Below, piece after piece: positions 10,492-22,787 of a stretch of 64,000 bases of DNA; the first letter of the stretch is position 1, and every line of letters begins with the position of its first letter. The notes beneath the pieces were generated by a model that did not search any database, was not told the origin of the DNA, and worked only from the letters and a program-made list of their open reading frames with translations. Origin of the DNA: Cryptomeria japonica (lineage: Eukaryota > Streptophyta > Pinopsida > Cupressales > Cupressaceae); contig NC_081405.1 in the NCBI RefSeq assembly GCF_030272615.1, positions 317,365,041 to 317,429,040 of the forward strand. The letters run 5' to 3'. A program made the translations under genes and the position numbers.

Positions 10492-12400
10492 CTAAGTCTC
10501 TTCCAGAGGGTTAGTAGCCCCTAATTGATCTCTGAGATATTCAAAAGTATTTTTAGGCAATGGTTTTGTTATAATATCTACAATCTGCTCCTTAGTAGGC
10601 ACATAAACCAATATGACTTTCTTTGCTTCAACCTTTCCCTTCAAGAAATTATACCTTATATAAATATGTTTTGATTTGGATTGAAATATCAGATTCTTTA
10701 ACATATCAATAGCATCAGTATTATTACAGTGAATAAAAATAGGACCATCATAACTTATCCTTATATCTTTCAACATTTGTTTCATCCATAAAATCCGACT
10801 ACAATTGGTTGCAGCAGCTACATATTGTACTTCAGCAATAGATAATGAAGTACATGATTGTTTATTAATAAGCCATAAAACCAACTCATTTCCAAGAAAG
10901 AATGCCCTATCAGTGGTGCTCTTCCTATCATCCACATCTCTTTCCCAATCAGAGTTTGTATAGGCACATAGTCTGAAATCGTTATTCTTTGGATACCATA
11001 ACCCAAGGTCTATTGTACCTTCAAATATCTGAATATCCTCTTGACAGCAATATCATGAGTTCCTCTAAGATTTGACTAAAATCTAGAAGCAATACAAACA
11101 AAATTATTTATATCAGGTCTAGTCCAAGTTAAGTACAACAATCCACCAATCATTGATTTGTATCTACTTGGATTCACTTTAGGAGATTCATCATCCTTTG
11201 ACAATTTGCGACCAGTTATCATAGGAGTACCAAAAGGTTTTGAATTCTCAAGTCCAAATTTCTTAAGAAATTCCTTCACATACTTAGTTTGAAAAATGAA
11301 AATACCTTTATCAGTCTAAGTAAATTTCAAACCTAAGAAAAATTTCATCTCACCAATCATAGACATTTCAAATTCATTTTTCCTATCATTCACAAATTTC
11401 ATGCATAGGCTTTCTTCTCCTCTAAAAATGATATCATCTACAAAGACTTCAATAATCAGTATGTTATCATGCTCAATTTTATAATATAATTTACTATCAG
11501 AATTACCTTTGCTTGAACCGATCTTAGAAAGATATCTATCCAATCTAGCATACCATGCTCTAGGGGCCTGTTTTAGTACATATAAAGCTTTATTCAATCT
11601 GCAAACCATGTCGTTGTCTTCTGATAAATAAAATCCAATATTTTTCTCAATATAGACATCCTCCTCAAGATCTCCATTCAGAAATGCGCATTCTACATCC
11701 ATCTGATATACTTTGTAGTTTTTGTGTGCAGCATAGGCAACAAAATAGACTTACGGCTTCAATTATTGCAACTGAAGGATAAGTCTCACCATAATCAATT
11801 CCTTCTTCTTGGGAATAGCCTTTGCAAACCAATCTAGCCTTCTTTCTTACAACTTGACCTTCCTCATTCAATTTGTTCCTAAAAACCCATTTAGTTCCAT
11901 TAATATTCTTATATTTAGGTCTGAGAACTAATTCCCATGTCTTATTCTTTTCTATCTAATTAAATTCTTCTTCCATTTCTTTCATCTAATTTTAATCTTT
12001 ACTTTATTCAATAAATGATTTCGGTTCAATTTGAGAAATCAAACATACCTCTTCAGTAGCTAGCCTTCTTCTAGTCATCACACCTTTGCTTTTATCTCCA
12101 ATGATCTGATCTTTAGAATGATTTAGTTTCACATACCTGGGATTCTTTGAATTTTCTTTATTTATTGACTCTTTCTGCTATTCAACAATCACTATTGAAT
12201 TTTCTGATATTGCTGGAGTCATTGATTCAATGCTCTGAGTAACTTCTTGCATTACCAGTTCAGGTCTAATAAATTCATCTTCTAGTCCACAGTTGTATGT
12301 TCTGATCCGATTACTGCTTTGTTAATCCACCTTAACATTTCTTCTCTCCAATATTCTATTAAATCTTTTGTTATAACATCTATATGTTTTACTTTTTTCC
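10492..12400 (-). pseudogene. A: integrase C-terminus, reverse transcriptase and RNase H
   Basis: Minus strand. The integrase C-terminal block YRCYNK is near 12375-12390. RT shows [20 protein letters not shown] (from 11702), KQAPRAWYARLDR and the catalytic FVDDIIFRG (about 11425-11451), both Asp intact. The block before it is shifted in frame near 11700-11760. RNase H (10935-10492) has DDRKSTTDRAFFLG, but the CDN motif reads CNN, so a catalytic Asp is lost; the end motif DIITKPLPKNTFEYLRDQLG is present. Stops and frame changes occur between 11871 and 12400. This is the downstream half of the pol whose upstream half lies at 21066-22330. Confidence 0.85.
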
Positions 12401-13265
12401 ATAAATGATAAAAACTTAATTCTTCTAAATTTTGGTATGTAACATCAATACCCAGGGCATGTAGTTGGTTTGATATTGATATGTTGAATATTTTTCATTT
12501 TATTAAGTTTTGAAGTCTGACTAATTATAATTTAGATATAGGTGAACATTTGAACACATAACTTTTCTATATATATATCAAAATTCAATTTAATTTTTTT
12601 TTGTTAGAAAGAAGACATCAATAACTAGTGCATAGATATTTTTCATAATTTTTTGGAATAGTTTACTATTTTTCCCAATACATTGAACAGATAAGTTCAT
12701 GTTTGGTGAAAAACATACATTCATACTAAATAAAATAAAATAATGTTACTGAAATTAAATATATTATAAATTATACTATTTGAAAAGCTTATAATAAGGA
12801 CTAAATACTTAAAAAAAAAAAACTAAATGAATTTGACCCCCCAAAAGTTAATGTAAAATTAGTTTTTTATTAGCATTTGATAGATGCAAAGGAGACTCCA
12901 TTGCAAGTATCATTCAGAAGTAGAGAGGTTTTATCCAAGAAATTTTAATCTAAGAGCCTTTGATCTAACTCTCTTTAATTACTTACTTCTAATGGGACCT
13001 CTTAAAGCTTAAATCATTATAATTTCTAAAAAATGTACAATTTGAGCAATAGTCAGGATGTACCAAAAAGTGGGTACGTTTTGATCATTTATAGAAAAAA
13101 ATTTATGTGTTTGGGGATGCACGTCACTCTTAAAAAATGTTGTTTGTTGTAAAAAAATATGTTTTGAGGGAGATGGAAAAATTAATTAAACTTTATTTTT
13201 AAAAAATTGAAAAAATATATATTTGGAATCTACAAACAAGATCTAACAAATCACTAGTTTACATT
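12396..13265. other. X, left part: unassigned insert within A's integrase
   Basis: AT-rich DNA between A's pol (left) and element C (right). Together with 20948-21065 it would be about 1 kb once C is removed. No ORF, terminal repeat or known family was recognised. The A sequence at its two sides overlaps: about 70 bp of integrase (12326-12395) recurs in diverged form at 21066-21134. That is too long for an ordinary TSD, so X may have arisen with a local duplication. Confidence 0.4.
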
Positions 13266-14790
13266 TGTAAAGCTCTGATGCTAATAGTAAACAAGATGAG
13301 AGGGGGTGTGAATCATACAAACTTAATCTTCAATATATTCAAAAGATTCAACCTCGGTAGCATATACTTCTGAATATATAACCAAAACTGTAAAACATTC
13401 AAACTCATGAACAGATAATCATCACAACATATATAACACTAGATGTAACATGGAAACCCAAATAGGGAAAACCCAATGTGGGATTTCGGACCCACTAAGA
13501 AATATACCCTTCTAGAGTATGCTCAGTTAAAAGCAAATCTTGTTAAAGATTACAAACACATTGCTAGATGTGACCCAGTTAAGGGATTTGCCTCAGACTT
13601 GTTAGAGTCTTGGACTTTGTTAGAAGTGACCTTGTCAAAGGATTTCAAACACTCATTTAGAATGTTACCTTCCTAGAGGATTTACAGATAAGACTGTTAG
13701 GTCCACTCGGTTAAGAGATTTTCTGTCACTTTACAAAATAACAATAATAAAAATATATCTGCAACTTCACATCTAAAATGCTAAAGCAGATTCTTATTTT
13801 CTCAAAACAATCTTGTCATAAGACTTATCTAGTCCCTCGATGGGCTTGTTGGGCTTCTCAATCTATTCTTTATTCAGATCTTCAAGCTTTTGAGCTCGGT
13901 AAACATTCCTGTAGCATCACTGTGCATACATTTGCCCCCATATATTGTTTATCAACAATTCCTTATTTATAAACAATTTCTGACTGCTTAATCACATTTC
14001 CCATGATCATTCTTAACCATCAGATCATCAAACTTGACTAGGTTCAATGTATCCTTCGACCTGAAAATATTTTACCTCACCTTGGAACTTGCATTCCCTC
14101 CTAGGAACTTGTGCTAGGGTATTGCGGTTCAATTTTTGTTCTAGATCTTCCTCCTAATTTTCCATTGTTGTAGATCCTTAACAAACTTCTTGCATGACAA
14201 ACCAATCATTTGTTCATCTCTAGCTCATCAACATCCTTCATTAAATAATGCTTTTATCCATCCAATGTGATCTATTATAACTCGTTTGTTACTCAGTTAA
14301 TACCAAACTTTTCTCGATAGACATTCTGCCTTTGTTATCCGATATCGATAACCTTAGGGTTTATCAACTAGGTACCTTACGGTTTATCGACTAGGTTCCT
14401 TAGGGTTTACCGACTAGGTTCCTTGCTCGGTGACATAATATAGTATTAAAACTATAATCAACAACATGTGTAGGATATCAAAACAATCAAAACAACATGA
14501 TCTCATCATTGTCTAACTTGGTAATAGTTGCCCATTGAATAACTTATTTCTCCCCTTTATTATCACATTCTTTCTGTGTCACTTACCGACCTCTTAATAC
14601 TCATCAAAACATACTTCTCAAGATATGGCAACATCATACTGAATCAGAAAATCAATTTCTTGACATCAATGACAAAATAATATTATTAAGATAGTAATCA
14701 TCCTTCTTTAGTTATATCAACAATCTCCAACAACCTTCTCAATATCCTTATTGAAATGCCAACAATCTCCTTTCTATTGTAATGCCAACA
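13266..14790 (-). repeat. C: 3' LTR
   Basis: 1,525 bp; on the minus strand it starts TGTTGGCATTAC (14790) after the polypurine tract and ends in TTACA near 13266. TATA candidate TTTATAAATA at about 13963-13972. Relative to the other LTR it has about 40 extra bases near 13343-13383 and an extra copy of a 23-bp tandem unit (about 14350-14420). Confidence 0.92.
14350..14420 (-). repeat. C LTR: 23-bp minisatellite
   Basis: A unit containing GGTTTATCGACTAGGT is repeated three times here, but only twice in the matching part of the other LTR (about 20530-20580). The copy-number change must postdate insertion of C, because both LTRs are identical at insertion. Confidence 0.65.
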
Positions 14791-15229
14791 ATCTCCCCCT
14801 TTGGCATTGATGGCAAAACCAACAATTAAATGGTAATACCAACTTGATTTGTTCCAACTGATTCAGATTCAGATTGTTGTATAGTCTTCTCCTATTATCC
14901 TTGAGCTGATCGAACCTTTTCCCAAAGTCTTTGCCCCCTAGCATTGGTTTTTTGTTATCTTCTCCATTTATTCTAACTTCTCCATTTAGTCTTCTCCCCC
15001 TTTGACAACAATGCCAAAAAAGAAAAAGCCCTAATTCATGGTTTCTTCCCCTGTGAAGTGATTTGCCTTGCTATGTTACACATGTATTATCTCAGTCTCA
15101 GTCAAAGAAACTTGTCTCCAATCACTATTTCCTGCACACCTTAGAAAACCTCCTAAAGTGCGTAAATCAGCATCAATCCACAAATAATATTCAATAGAGT
15201 AATCGAATTGATGCTTTCACCAAACTTTG
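14791..15229 (-). other. C: 3' untranslated region with two polypurine tracts
   Basis: Minus-strand TGCCAAAGGGGGAGAT at 14791-14806 abuts the LTR and is the expected plus-strand primer. A second tract (minus-strand TCAAAGGGGGAGAAG) is at about 14992-15006. No ORF of note between them and RNase H. Confidence 0.65.
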
Positions 15230-16790
15230 TCAGTGAGTAGAAGATAGGGGTAGGACCCCTAACTTGCTTTTGAGATACTCAAAAGTGTCCCTTGGCAGTG
15301 GCTTTGTGAAGATGTCTACTATTTGCTCCTTTGAACTGATATATTCTAGCACAACTTTCTTCTCTTGAACTTCTTCTCTAAGATAATGATACTTTATAGA
15401 GATATGTTTTGTCTTAGAGTGCATTACTGGATTCTTTGAAATGTTAATGGCACTAGTATTATCATAGAATATAGTTACTAGCTCGGTAACTTTCTCATTT
15501 ATAACTTCCAACAATTGTTTGATCCATGCATTATTGGTACAATTCAATGCTATAGCGACATATTCAGCTTCAGTTGTTGATTGTGAAATGCATCCTTGTT
15601 TCTTCCTAAGCCAACTTACTAGTCTATCTCCCAAAATGAAAGCTCCACCACTTGTGCTTTTCCTATCATCAATGTTTACTGCCCAATCAACATCAGTATA
15701 AACTTAAATTAAAATCATTCCTCTTTTCATAAACTAAGCCATAGTCTTTAGTGCTTGTCAGGTATCTGAAAATTCTCTTGATTGTTGTCATATGGGTTTC
15801 TTTGGGATCTACAGAAACTCTTGCAACTATTCCTACTACATGTGCTATATCTGGCCTGCTGTGAACAACATATTGCAGCTTTCCAATCATAGATCGATAA
15901 AGTGTCTCATTAACAGATGTAGATTCATCAGTCTTTGATAGTTTATAGTTAGTAGTCATAGGAGTACTTACAAGTTTAGAATCCTCCATTCCAAATTTCT
16001 TCAAGATTTCCTTTATGCACTTGGATTGAGTAATGAAAATCTCATCTTTCATTTGCAATATTTGTAAACCTATAAAATACTTTATCTCACTGATTAATGA
16101 CATCTCAAATTCTTTGCACATTTCATTTCCAAAGTTCTTTCATAGAGAATCATTTCCACAAAAAATAATATCATCAACAAATATGGGTGAGATCAGTATT
16201 CCATTGTCCTCATCATTCTTCATGTACATATTATTATTTTCACTTGTCCTTATAAATCCAATCTTGATCAAGTAAGAGAGCAGTCACTCATACCATGCTC
16301 TAGGTGCTTATTTCAGACCATATAAAGCTTTGTTTAATTTACATATCTGATCTTTACTCTTGTCTTGAACAAATCCTTCAGGCTGTTCAATATAAACGTC
16401 TTCTTCTAGTATACCATTCAAAAATGCAGATTTAACATCCATTTGATATACCTTGAAATTTTTGAAAGTAGCATATGCCAACAATGTTCTTACTCCCTCA
16501 AGTCTAGCCACAGGTGCAAAAGTCTCACCATAATCTATTCCTTCTTCTTGAGCATAATCTTTACAAACTAATCTTTCTTTGTTCTAAATGACCTCACTGT
16601 TTTCATTTAGCTTGTTTCTGAAGATCCACTTTATACCGATTACATTTTTGTCCTCTGCTCTTGGGACCAATGTCCATGTTTCATTCTTCTTGATTTGATA
16701 AATCTCTTCTGTCATAGCATTTACCCAATCTTCATTGTAAAATGCCTCTTTTACTATTCTCGATTCAAATTCAGATATCAGACATGTGTT
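15230..16790 (-). pseudogene. C: reverse transcriptase and RNase H
   Basis: Minus strand. RT starts near 16730 with NETWTLVPRAEDKN and IKWIFRNKLNE, then [20 protein letters not shown] and [20 protein letters not shown] (from about 16440). It continues through LNKALYGLK, a stop and APRAWYE. The catalytic FVDDIIFCG is intact at about 16160-16186. QYVVHSRPDIAH (about 15845-15880) is the usual block before RNase H. RNase H has WLRKKQGCISQSTTEAEYVA, YDNTSAINISKN and DIFTKPLPRDTFEYLKSKLG, ending at 15230. Stops at about 16585, 16308, 16275 and 16140, and a break near 15693-15712, show it is not translatable as a whole. Confidence 0.88.
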
Positions 16791-17900
16791 CTATCTCAGT
16801 TTGTTCCTTGTCATCACTAGATCATCCTTATCTCCTAAAATCTGACTTGATGCATGATTACTTCTGACGTATTTGGCTAATATAGGCTCGGTAGGCTCTT
16901 TATGATCTTCTTCATCACTCAGTAACTGGATATTATCTTCATTTACTTCAGCAAATTTCTCGGTAGGACTTCTCAGTTGAACATAAACAAATTCTTCATA
17001 ATTTTTTGGTTCTTTGGAATTTTCTTCATCATTTCTTTCTACAAATTCATCAATTTTCACATTTGCACTTTCTACTATTTTGTTAAATGATTTGATCAAA
17101 CATTTAAATGCTTTACTTCTAGAAGAATAACCAAGAAACGTTCCTTCCTGGTGTTTTTGATCAAACTTCTCATTTCTGTCATCTTTGTGAACATAACATC
17201 TACTTCCAAAGATTTTAAAATAACTTACATTAGGTTTCTTGTCATACCAGATTTCATATGGTGTCTTCATAGTTCCTTTCTTTAGTTGTACTCGATTCAG
17301 GGTGTAAATAGTAGTGTTGATTACTTCTCTCCAAAATGTTTGAGGTACCCTCTTTTCTATCATCAGGGTTTTGGCACAATCTACAATTGATCTGTTTCTT
17401 CTCTCATCTATCCCATTTTGCTGAGGTGTTCTCCATGTAGACACTTGCCTTTTTATACCATGATCATTGTAGAGTAAGTTAAATTCATCAGAAGTGAATT
17501 CTCCTCCTCTATCAGATCTAAGACATTCAGCTGTCTTCCTATTTCATTTTCAACTCTTGCCTTGTACCATTTAAACATTTGAAAAGCTTCTGATTTTTCT
17601 TTTAAAAACATAATTGACATCATCCTTGAGTAATCATCCTCAAATAATATGAAATATTTGTCACCATAATAACTTTGAACTTTCATAGGACCACAAAGAT
17701 CAGTGTGTACTAGATCTAAAATTCCTTTAGAAGTGTAGGACTTACTTGTAAAGCTTGATCTTATCATCTTACCCATCTGACATCCTCGACACATAGCATT
17801 CTCAGGTTTTTCTAGGCTCAGTAGACCTCTTACTCAGTGTTTCTTACTTATTTTGATCAGATTATCAAAATTTACATGACAAAACCTTTTATGTCGTAAC
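16791..17900 (-). pseudogene. C: integrase
   Basis: Minus strand. The N-terminal zinc finger is HKRFCHVNFDN (about 17850-17885) with CRGCQMGK (about 17765-17790). Core blocks: HTDLCGPMKV (about 17685-17712), RSDRGGEF (about 17500-17523) and PQQNGIDERRN (about 17400-17432), so D, D and E are all present. A frame change lies near 17530 between the first and second blocks. The C-terminal part has YEIWYDKKPNVSYFKIFGS and FLGYSSRSKAFKC and an acidic linker; the 217-codon open stretch 17444-16791 is intact. The enzyme would insert element cDNA. Confidence 0.88.
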
Positions 17901-18061
17901 CAGGTATCTTCTATTTTTGCATATAGACATTTGTTCTGAGTTGAGTCAAGATGAAATGCATTACCTTTTGTTTGTGTCCTGGTAGCAACCAACTTTCCAT
18001 GTTTGTCATGAACTTTGACACATCCCTTCTAGAATTCTATTCGGTATCCTATATTGTTTAG

Positions 18062-19414
18062 CTATGCTACACTCAACAAATTGTATTTCAAACCTTCAAC
18101 CCAGTATACATCATCACATTTAGCATTGTCAAGAAGTGTTATAGATCCTTTACCTTTCACCGGACATGGTGCATCATTACCAAATCTTACATATCCTCCT
18201 TCATAGTCTTCTAGTTTAACAAACTTGTGTTTATCACTTGTCATGTGATGTGAGCATCCACTGTCTATGATCCAAGAATCATTATTATTTATGTAAGATA
18301 TTAGAGATTTTTCTTCATACCTTTCTTCATCTAATCCATCTTTAATAGCTGCATAAAAAACTTCCTCTAAATCAGTTTCATCAGATTTATCATCGTTGGA
18401 TTCCTCATCAACTACTAGGCATGTCTTTCTGTCTCTCCTTCTGAAGTCTTGGTGTCCTCTATAGTGATTGTCTTTATGTTTGTCTTCTTGGTATTCTCTC
18501 TTTTCACTAGATTCTTTGTCAGGGCAGTTAGAAGCCATATGTCCTATTTTATCACAATTGAAACATTTTAAAGGTAGCTTTCCTTTATACTTACCTTTGC
18601 CTCTTAGTAACCTTCTGGCCAATACTGCTTCAAACTCTTCTTGCTTTCTGATTTCCTCATACTGTTTGTGTACTTCTTCCATGTTTTTATGAAATCTCTC
18701 ACTTGCTCCACTGTGATTTCCTTCAGAACACTTATTCATTCTATCATTATTGTCATCGGATTCACCAATATGAAAAGAACTGAATGCAGGTTCTACTTTA
18801 TTTACCGAAGACCCACTGTTATCAAAATTACTTAACTCAAATGCATGTAGCTTACCAATAGTGGCATCCAAAGAGACTAGCATGTTTGGTACATACCTTA
18901 ATTCATTGATTGCAGAGACTCGAATGGCATAAGCAGGTAGAAGGGTTCTCAACAACTTACTTGTTACATCCTTTTCTTCAATAGTTCCTCCTGCTCCTTT
19001 AATTTGATTGACAATTTCCTTTAACCTTGTATTGTATTAGGTTATGTTCTCACCTTCATTCATTCTCATGGATTCAAGTTGTCCTCTTAGACTATCTACT
19101 TGTTCTCTTTGGACATGTTCACCACCGCCATACACAGATATGATCTTGGTCCACATTGCTTTTGCATCATTACAGCCTTCTAGATCATTAAACTTTGAGT
19201 CGGTCAATGCTGATGTTTTTTCAATCATAGCTTGAATATGTTCTTGCTTTTCTTTTATCTCTTCCAAGGTCATCAGGTTGGTGCTAGGTGCTATGTAATC
19301 ATTCTCCAAATAATATGTTGCATATTCTCCAATACCTGATAAGTGTAGCTTCATCCTTTTCTGCCATGTGGAGAAACTTGACTTGTTCAGCTTTGGTGCA
19401 TCCCTTTTATACAT
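18062..19414 (-). pseudogene. C: gag and aspartic protease
   Basis: The start is the ATG at 19414 (minus), about 50 bp inside the primer site. A capsid region of UBN2/retrotransposon-gag type follows; a TAG near 19037 and a frame change divide it from the second open stretch 18955-18062. That stretch contains the zinc knuckle CFNCDKIGHMASNC (about 18528-18570), a Lys/Arg/Asp-rich linker and the protease motif WIIDSGCSHHMTSDK (about 18237-18281), with the DSG triad intact. Gag would build the cytoplasmic virus-like particle; protease matures it. The knuckle and protease are the best preserved of all copia copies here. Confidence 0.88.
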
Positions 19415-19462
19415 CTTCGGATCTTTGCCTCAAGTACCTTTAAAATTTTCTTCTGGAGTCCT

Positions 19463-19478
19463 CAACTCTGATACCAAT
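19463..19478 (-). other. C: primer-binding site (initiator tRNA-Met)
   Basis: Minus-strand ATTGGTATCAGAGTTG directly follows the 5' LTR end; TGGTATCAGAG matches initiator tRNA-Met. Confidence 0.85.
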
Positions 19479-20947
19479 TGTAAAGCTATGATGCTAATAG
19501 TAAAAAAGATGAGAGGGGGGGTGAATCATACAAACTTAATCTTCAATATATAACCAAAACTGTAAAACATTCAAACTCATGAATAGATAATTATCACAAC
19601 ACATATAACACCAAATTTAACGTAGAAACCCAAATAGGGAAAAACCACTGTGGGATTTTGGACCCACTAAGAAATATACCCTCTAGAGTATGCTCGGTTA
19701 AAAGAAAATCATGTTAAAGATTACAAACACATTGCTAGATGTGACCCAGTTAAGGGATTTCCCTCAGACTTGTTAGAGTCTTGCACTTTGTTAGAAGTGA
19801 CCTTGTCAAAGGATTTCAAACACTCATTTAGAATGTTACCTTGCTACAGGATTTACAAATAAGACTGTTAGGTCCACTCGGTTAAGAGATTTTCTGTCAC
19901 TTTACAAAATAACAGTAATAAAAATATATCTGCAACTTCAAATCTAAAATGCTAAAGCAAATTCTTATTTTCTCAAAACAATATTGCCATAAGACTTATC
20001 TAATCCCTTGATGGGCTTGTTGGGCTTCTCAATCTATTCTTCATTTAGATCTTCAAGCTTTTGAGCTCGGTAAACATTCTTGTAGTATCACTGTGCATAC
20101 ATTTGCCCGCATATATTGTTTATCAACAATTCCTTATTTATAAACAATTTTTGACCGCTTAATTTCCTTGATCACATTTCTCATGATCAATCTTAGCCAT
20201 CAGATCATCAAACTTGACTAGGTTCAATGTATCCTTCGATCTGAAAATTTTTTACCTCACCTTGGAACTTGCATTCCTTCCTAGGAACTTGTGCTAGGTT
20301 ATTTCAGTTCAATCTGTGCTATAGATCTTCCTCCTAATTTTCCACTGCTGTAGATCCTTAACAAATTTCTTGCAAGACAAACCAATCATTTGTTCATCTC
20401 CAGCTCATCAACATCCTTCATTAAATAATTCTTTTATCCATCCAATGTGATCTATTATAACTCGGTTCTTACTCGGTTAATACTGAACTTCGCTTGGTAG
20501 ACACTCTGCCTTTGTTAATTGATATCGATAACCTTAGGGTTTACCGACTAGGTACCTTACGGTTTACCAACTAGGTTCCTTTCTCAGTGACATAATACAA
20601 TATTAAACTTATAATCAACAACATGTGTAAGATATCAAAACAATCAAAACAACATGATCTCATCATTGTTTAACTCGGTAATAGTTGCCCATTGAATAAC
20701 TTATTTCTCCCCTTTATTATCACATTCTTTCTATGTCACTTACCGACCTCTTAATACTCATCAAGACATACTTCTCAAGATATAGCAAGAGCATACTGAA
20801 TTAGAAAATACATTTCTTGACATCAATGATAAAATAATATTATTAAGACAGTAATCATCCTTCTTTAGTTATATCAACAATCTCCAACAACCTTCTCAAT
20901 ATCCTTATTGAAATGCCAACAATCCCCTTTCTATTGTAATGCCAACA
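19479..20947 (-). repeat. C: 5' LTR
   Basis: 1,469 bp, collinear with 13266-14790 and nearly identical for long stretches. Differences are mostly single transitions plus the two length changes noted for the partner. The C-rich U5 box appears on the plus strand as a G7 run near 19515. The outer end (20941-20947) borders the TSD ACATC. Confidence 0.92.
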
Positions 20948-21065
20948 ACATCATCTTCAAGTTCTTAACGGTTTAAAAGTTATAGGTGTTGGAAAGCGAA
21001 GGTTTTTTTCAAAATGTTCATCTAAGTGTCAAAGTTGGTCAAAACGTGGGAATCAGTATTGTGAG
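20948..21065. other. X, right part: unassigned insert
   Basis: About 118 bp between element C's TSD and the point where A's integrase becomes readable. No family recognised; see the left part at 12396. Confidence 0.4.
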
Positions 21066-21960
21066 TTCACCCAACATTTATGCTCTTCAATATCTTATTC
21101 AATATTTTGTTATAACATCTATATGCTTTACTTTAAGTAGAATAACCAAAAAATATTCCTTCATCACTTCTAGGATCAAATTTTCCCAATGCATCATCCC
21201 TTCTAATGTAGTATTTACTTCCAAATATTCAGAAATATATAAGAGTAGGGGTATGACCAAACCATAATTCATAAGTAGTCTTATAGATATCACCTTTTAT
21301 GTGTGCTTTGTTGAAAGTTTATACAATGTTATTGACAACTTCTCTCCAACAGATATAAAATAATTTATCTTTAGTCATCATTATCCTTGCTGCATCCAAT
21401 ATGGTTCTATTTTTCCTTTCCACCAATCGATTTTGTTGTGGAATTCTAGGTGCAGAAGGTTATCATCTGATTCCATTCTTCACACAAAATTTGTTGAGTT
21501 CACCAGATGTAAACTCACCTCCTTGATCTGATCTTAAGAATTTTATCTTCAATCTTGTCTCTGTCTCAACCATAGCTTTGAAGATTCTAAATTTCTCAAG
21601 AGCTTCTAATTTTTCTTTTAAAAATGCAACCCACATCATTCTAGAGTAGTCATCGATAAGTAACATAAAATATCTATCCCGTTGAAAAAATTTAGTCCTT
21701 GTTGATCCACATAGATAACTATGAATAAGATCAAGAATTTCATTAGATTTATCATGTATTCTTCTAAAAGAAGTTTTTACTTGCTTACCCATTTAACATT
21801 TTCTACATACCAGATTATAAGGCTTAACAATCTTGGGAAAATCTCTGACAGACTATGTTGAATTGATCTTCACTATGCAATTAAATTTACATGACACATC
21901 CTCTTATGCCATAACCAACTTTCATCAATCTAAGCAATCAAATGAGGTTTCCCACCAAAG
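21066..21960 (-). pseudogene. A: integrase, upstream half
   Basis: Minus strand. The zinc-finger region WLWHKRMCH is near 21905-21925, followed by stops. Core: the first catalytic block reads LIHSYLCGS (about 21710-21735), where Tyr replaces the catalytic Asp of HTDLCG. RSDQGGEF (about 21515-21540) keeps the second Asp. The C-terminal blocks YELWFGHTPTL, a stop, IFGSKYYIRRD and GYST, a stop, SKAYRCYNK run to about 21095. The rest of pol continues at 12400 on the far side of X and C. Confidence 0.85.
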
Positions 21961-22075
21961 TTCAAATGAAAAATATTTCCATTGGTTTGGGTTCCGGAAG
22001 CACTTTCCAATCCAGATCTATTGATGATCTTGTATTTTCCATCCTTGAATTGTAAATGAAATCCTCTATCCATCA

Positions 22076-22787
22076 TCTGACCTACACTTAAAATATTATG
22101 CTTCAAGCCTTCAACATAATAAACATTATCAGTATTAGTCTTACCATTAATGATATTGTTCCTTTCCCTTTGATTCTACATGCCTTGTTGTCTCCAAATC
22201 TGACTAGTTTGCCATCAAATTCTTGTATACTTGTTATAAATTTTCTCTTGTCACCGGTCATGTGACATGAGCATCTACTATCTATAACCCATTCATCCTT
22301 TTTTTCAATGACATGTTTTGAAGAATCATCCTTGATAGCAATAAAGACCCAATCTTTACCTGAGCTTTTGTTGCCAGTTCCACTTACAAGTTCTTCTTCA
22401 TCATCATCATCATCAGTAATACCAAAATAATCATCACCAGCATAATAGCATGATATATACTTATTCCTTCTAAATCTAGGTCTGTTCAAATATTCCATAT
22501 TAGGCTTATAATTCTTCACAAATCTTTCATGATTCCTAGCAGCTCTTTCAGGGCATCTAGAAGCAAATGACCAATCTTATTGCATGAAAAAAATCTGAAA
22601 GGCACTTTTCCTTCATACTTACTTCTAGTCAGTCCTTTAGGAATTCTTTTAGCAATTAGGGCATCCAGCTCTTCAAGTTATCTGTCTTCCCTTTCAATGT
22701 CCTCCAAATCTTTAACATGTAATTCCTTCCGATCTATCTTTTTCTTATCGGAGTTAGATGCTTTAAATGCAGTTTCAGTTTTACTAG
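22076..22787 (-). pseudogene. A: gag C-terminal part and protease
   Basis: Minus strand. It begins at the B insertion point and continues the gag frame into a short Lys-rich stretch. The zinc knuckle near 22560-22600 reads FFSCNKIGH and then shifts frame, so the first Cys is lost. After an acidic run (DDDDDEEE near 22395-22420) comes the protease motif WVIDSRCSCHMTGDK (about 22250-22292). The active-site DSG is changed to DSR, which should abolish activity. KGKGTISL follows near 22150. Confidence 0.82.

Larger units (their letters stand above)
13266..20947 (-). mobile_element. Element C: complete Ty1/copia retrotransposon
   Basis: C is 7,682 bp with LTRs at 13266-14790 and 19479-20947, a primer site and polypurine tract at the right places, and a single gag-pol order on the minus strand. 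The flanks ACATT (13261-13265) and ACATC (20948-20952) are a 5-bp TSD with one mismatch. It is the best-preserved autonomous-type copy in the window. Long open stretches cover gag/protease (18955-18062), integrase (17444-16791), RT and RNase H, but stops and at least one frameshift remain. It sits inside X, which sits inside element A. Confidence 0.92.

Noticed and set aside
14350-14420. CRISPR-like spaced repeats in the C LTR
   Set aside because: The units are adjacent, not spaced by unique spacers, and the genome is a plant; it is a minisatellite.
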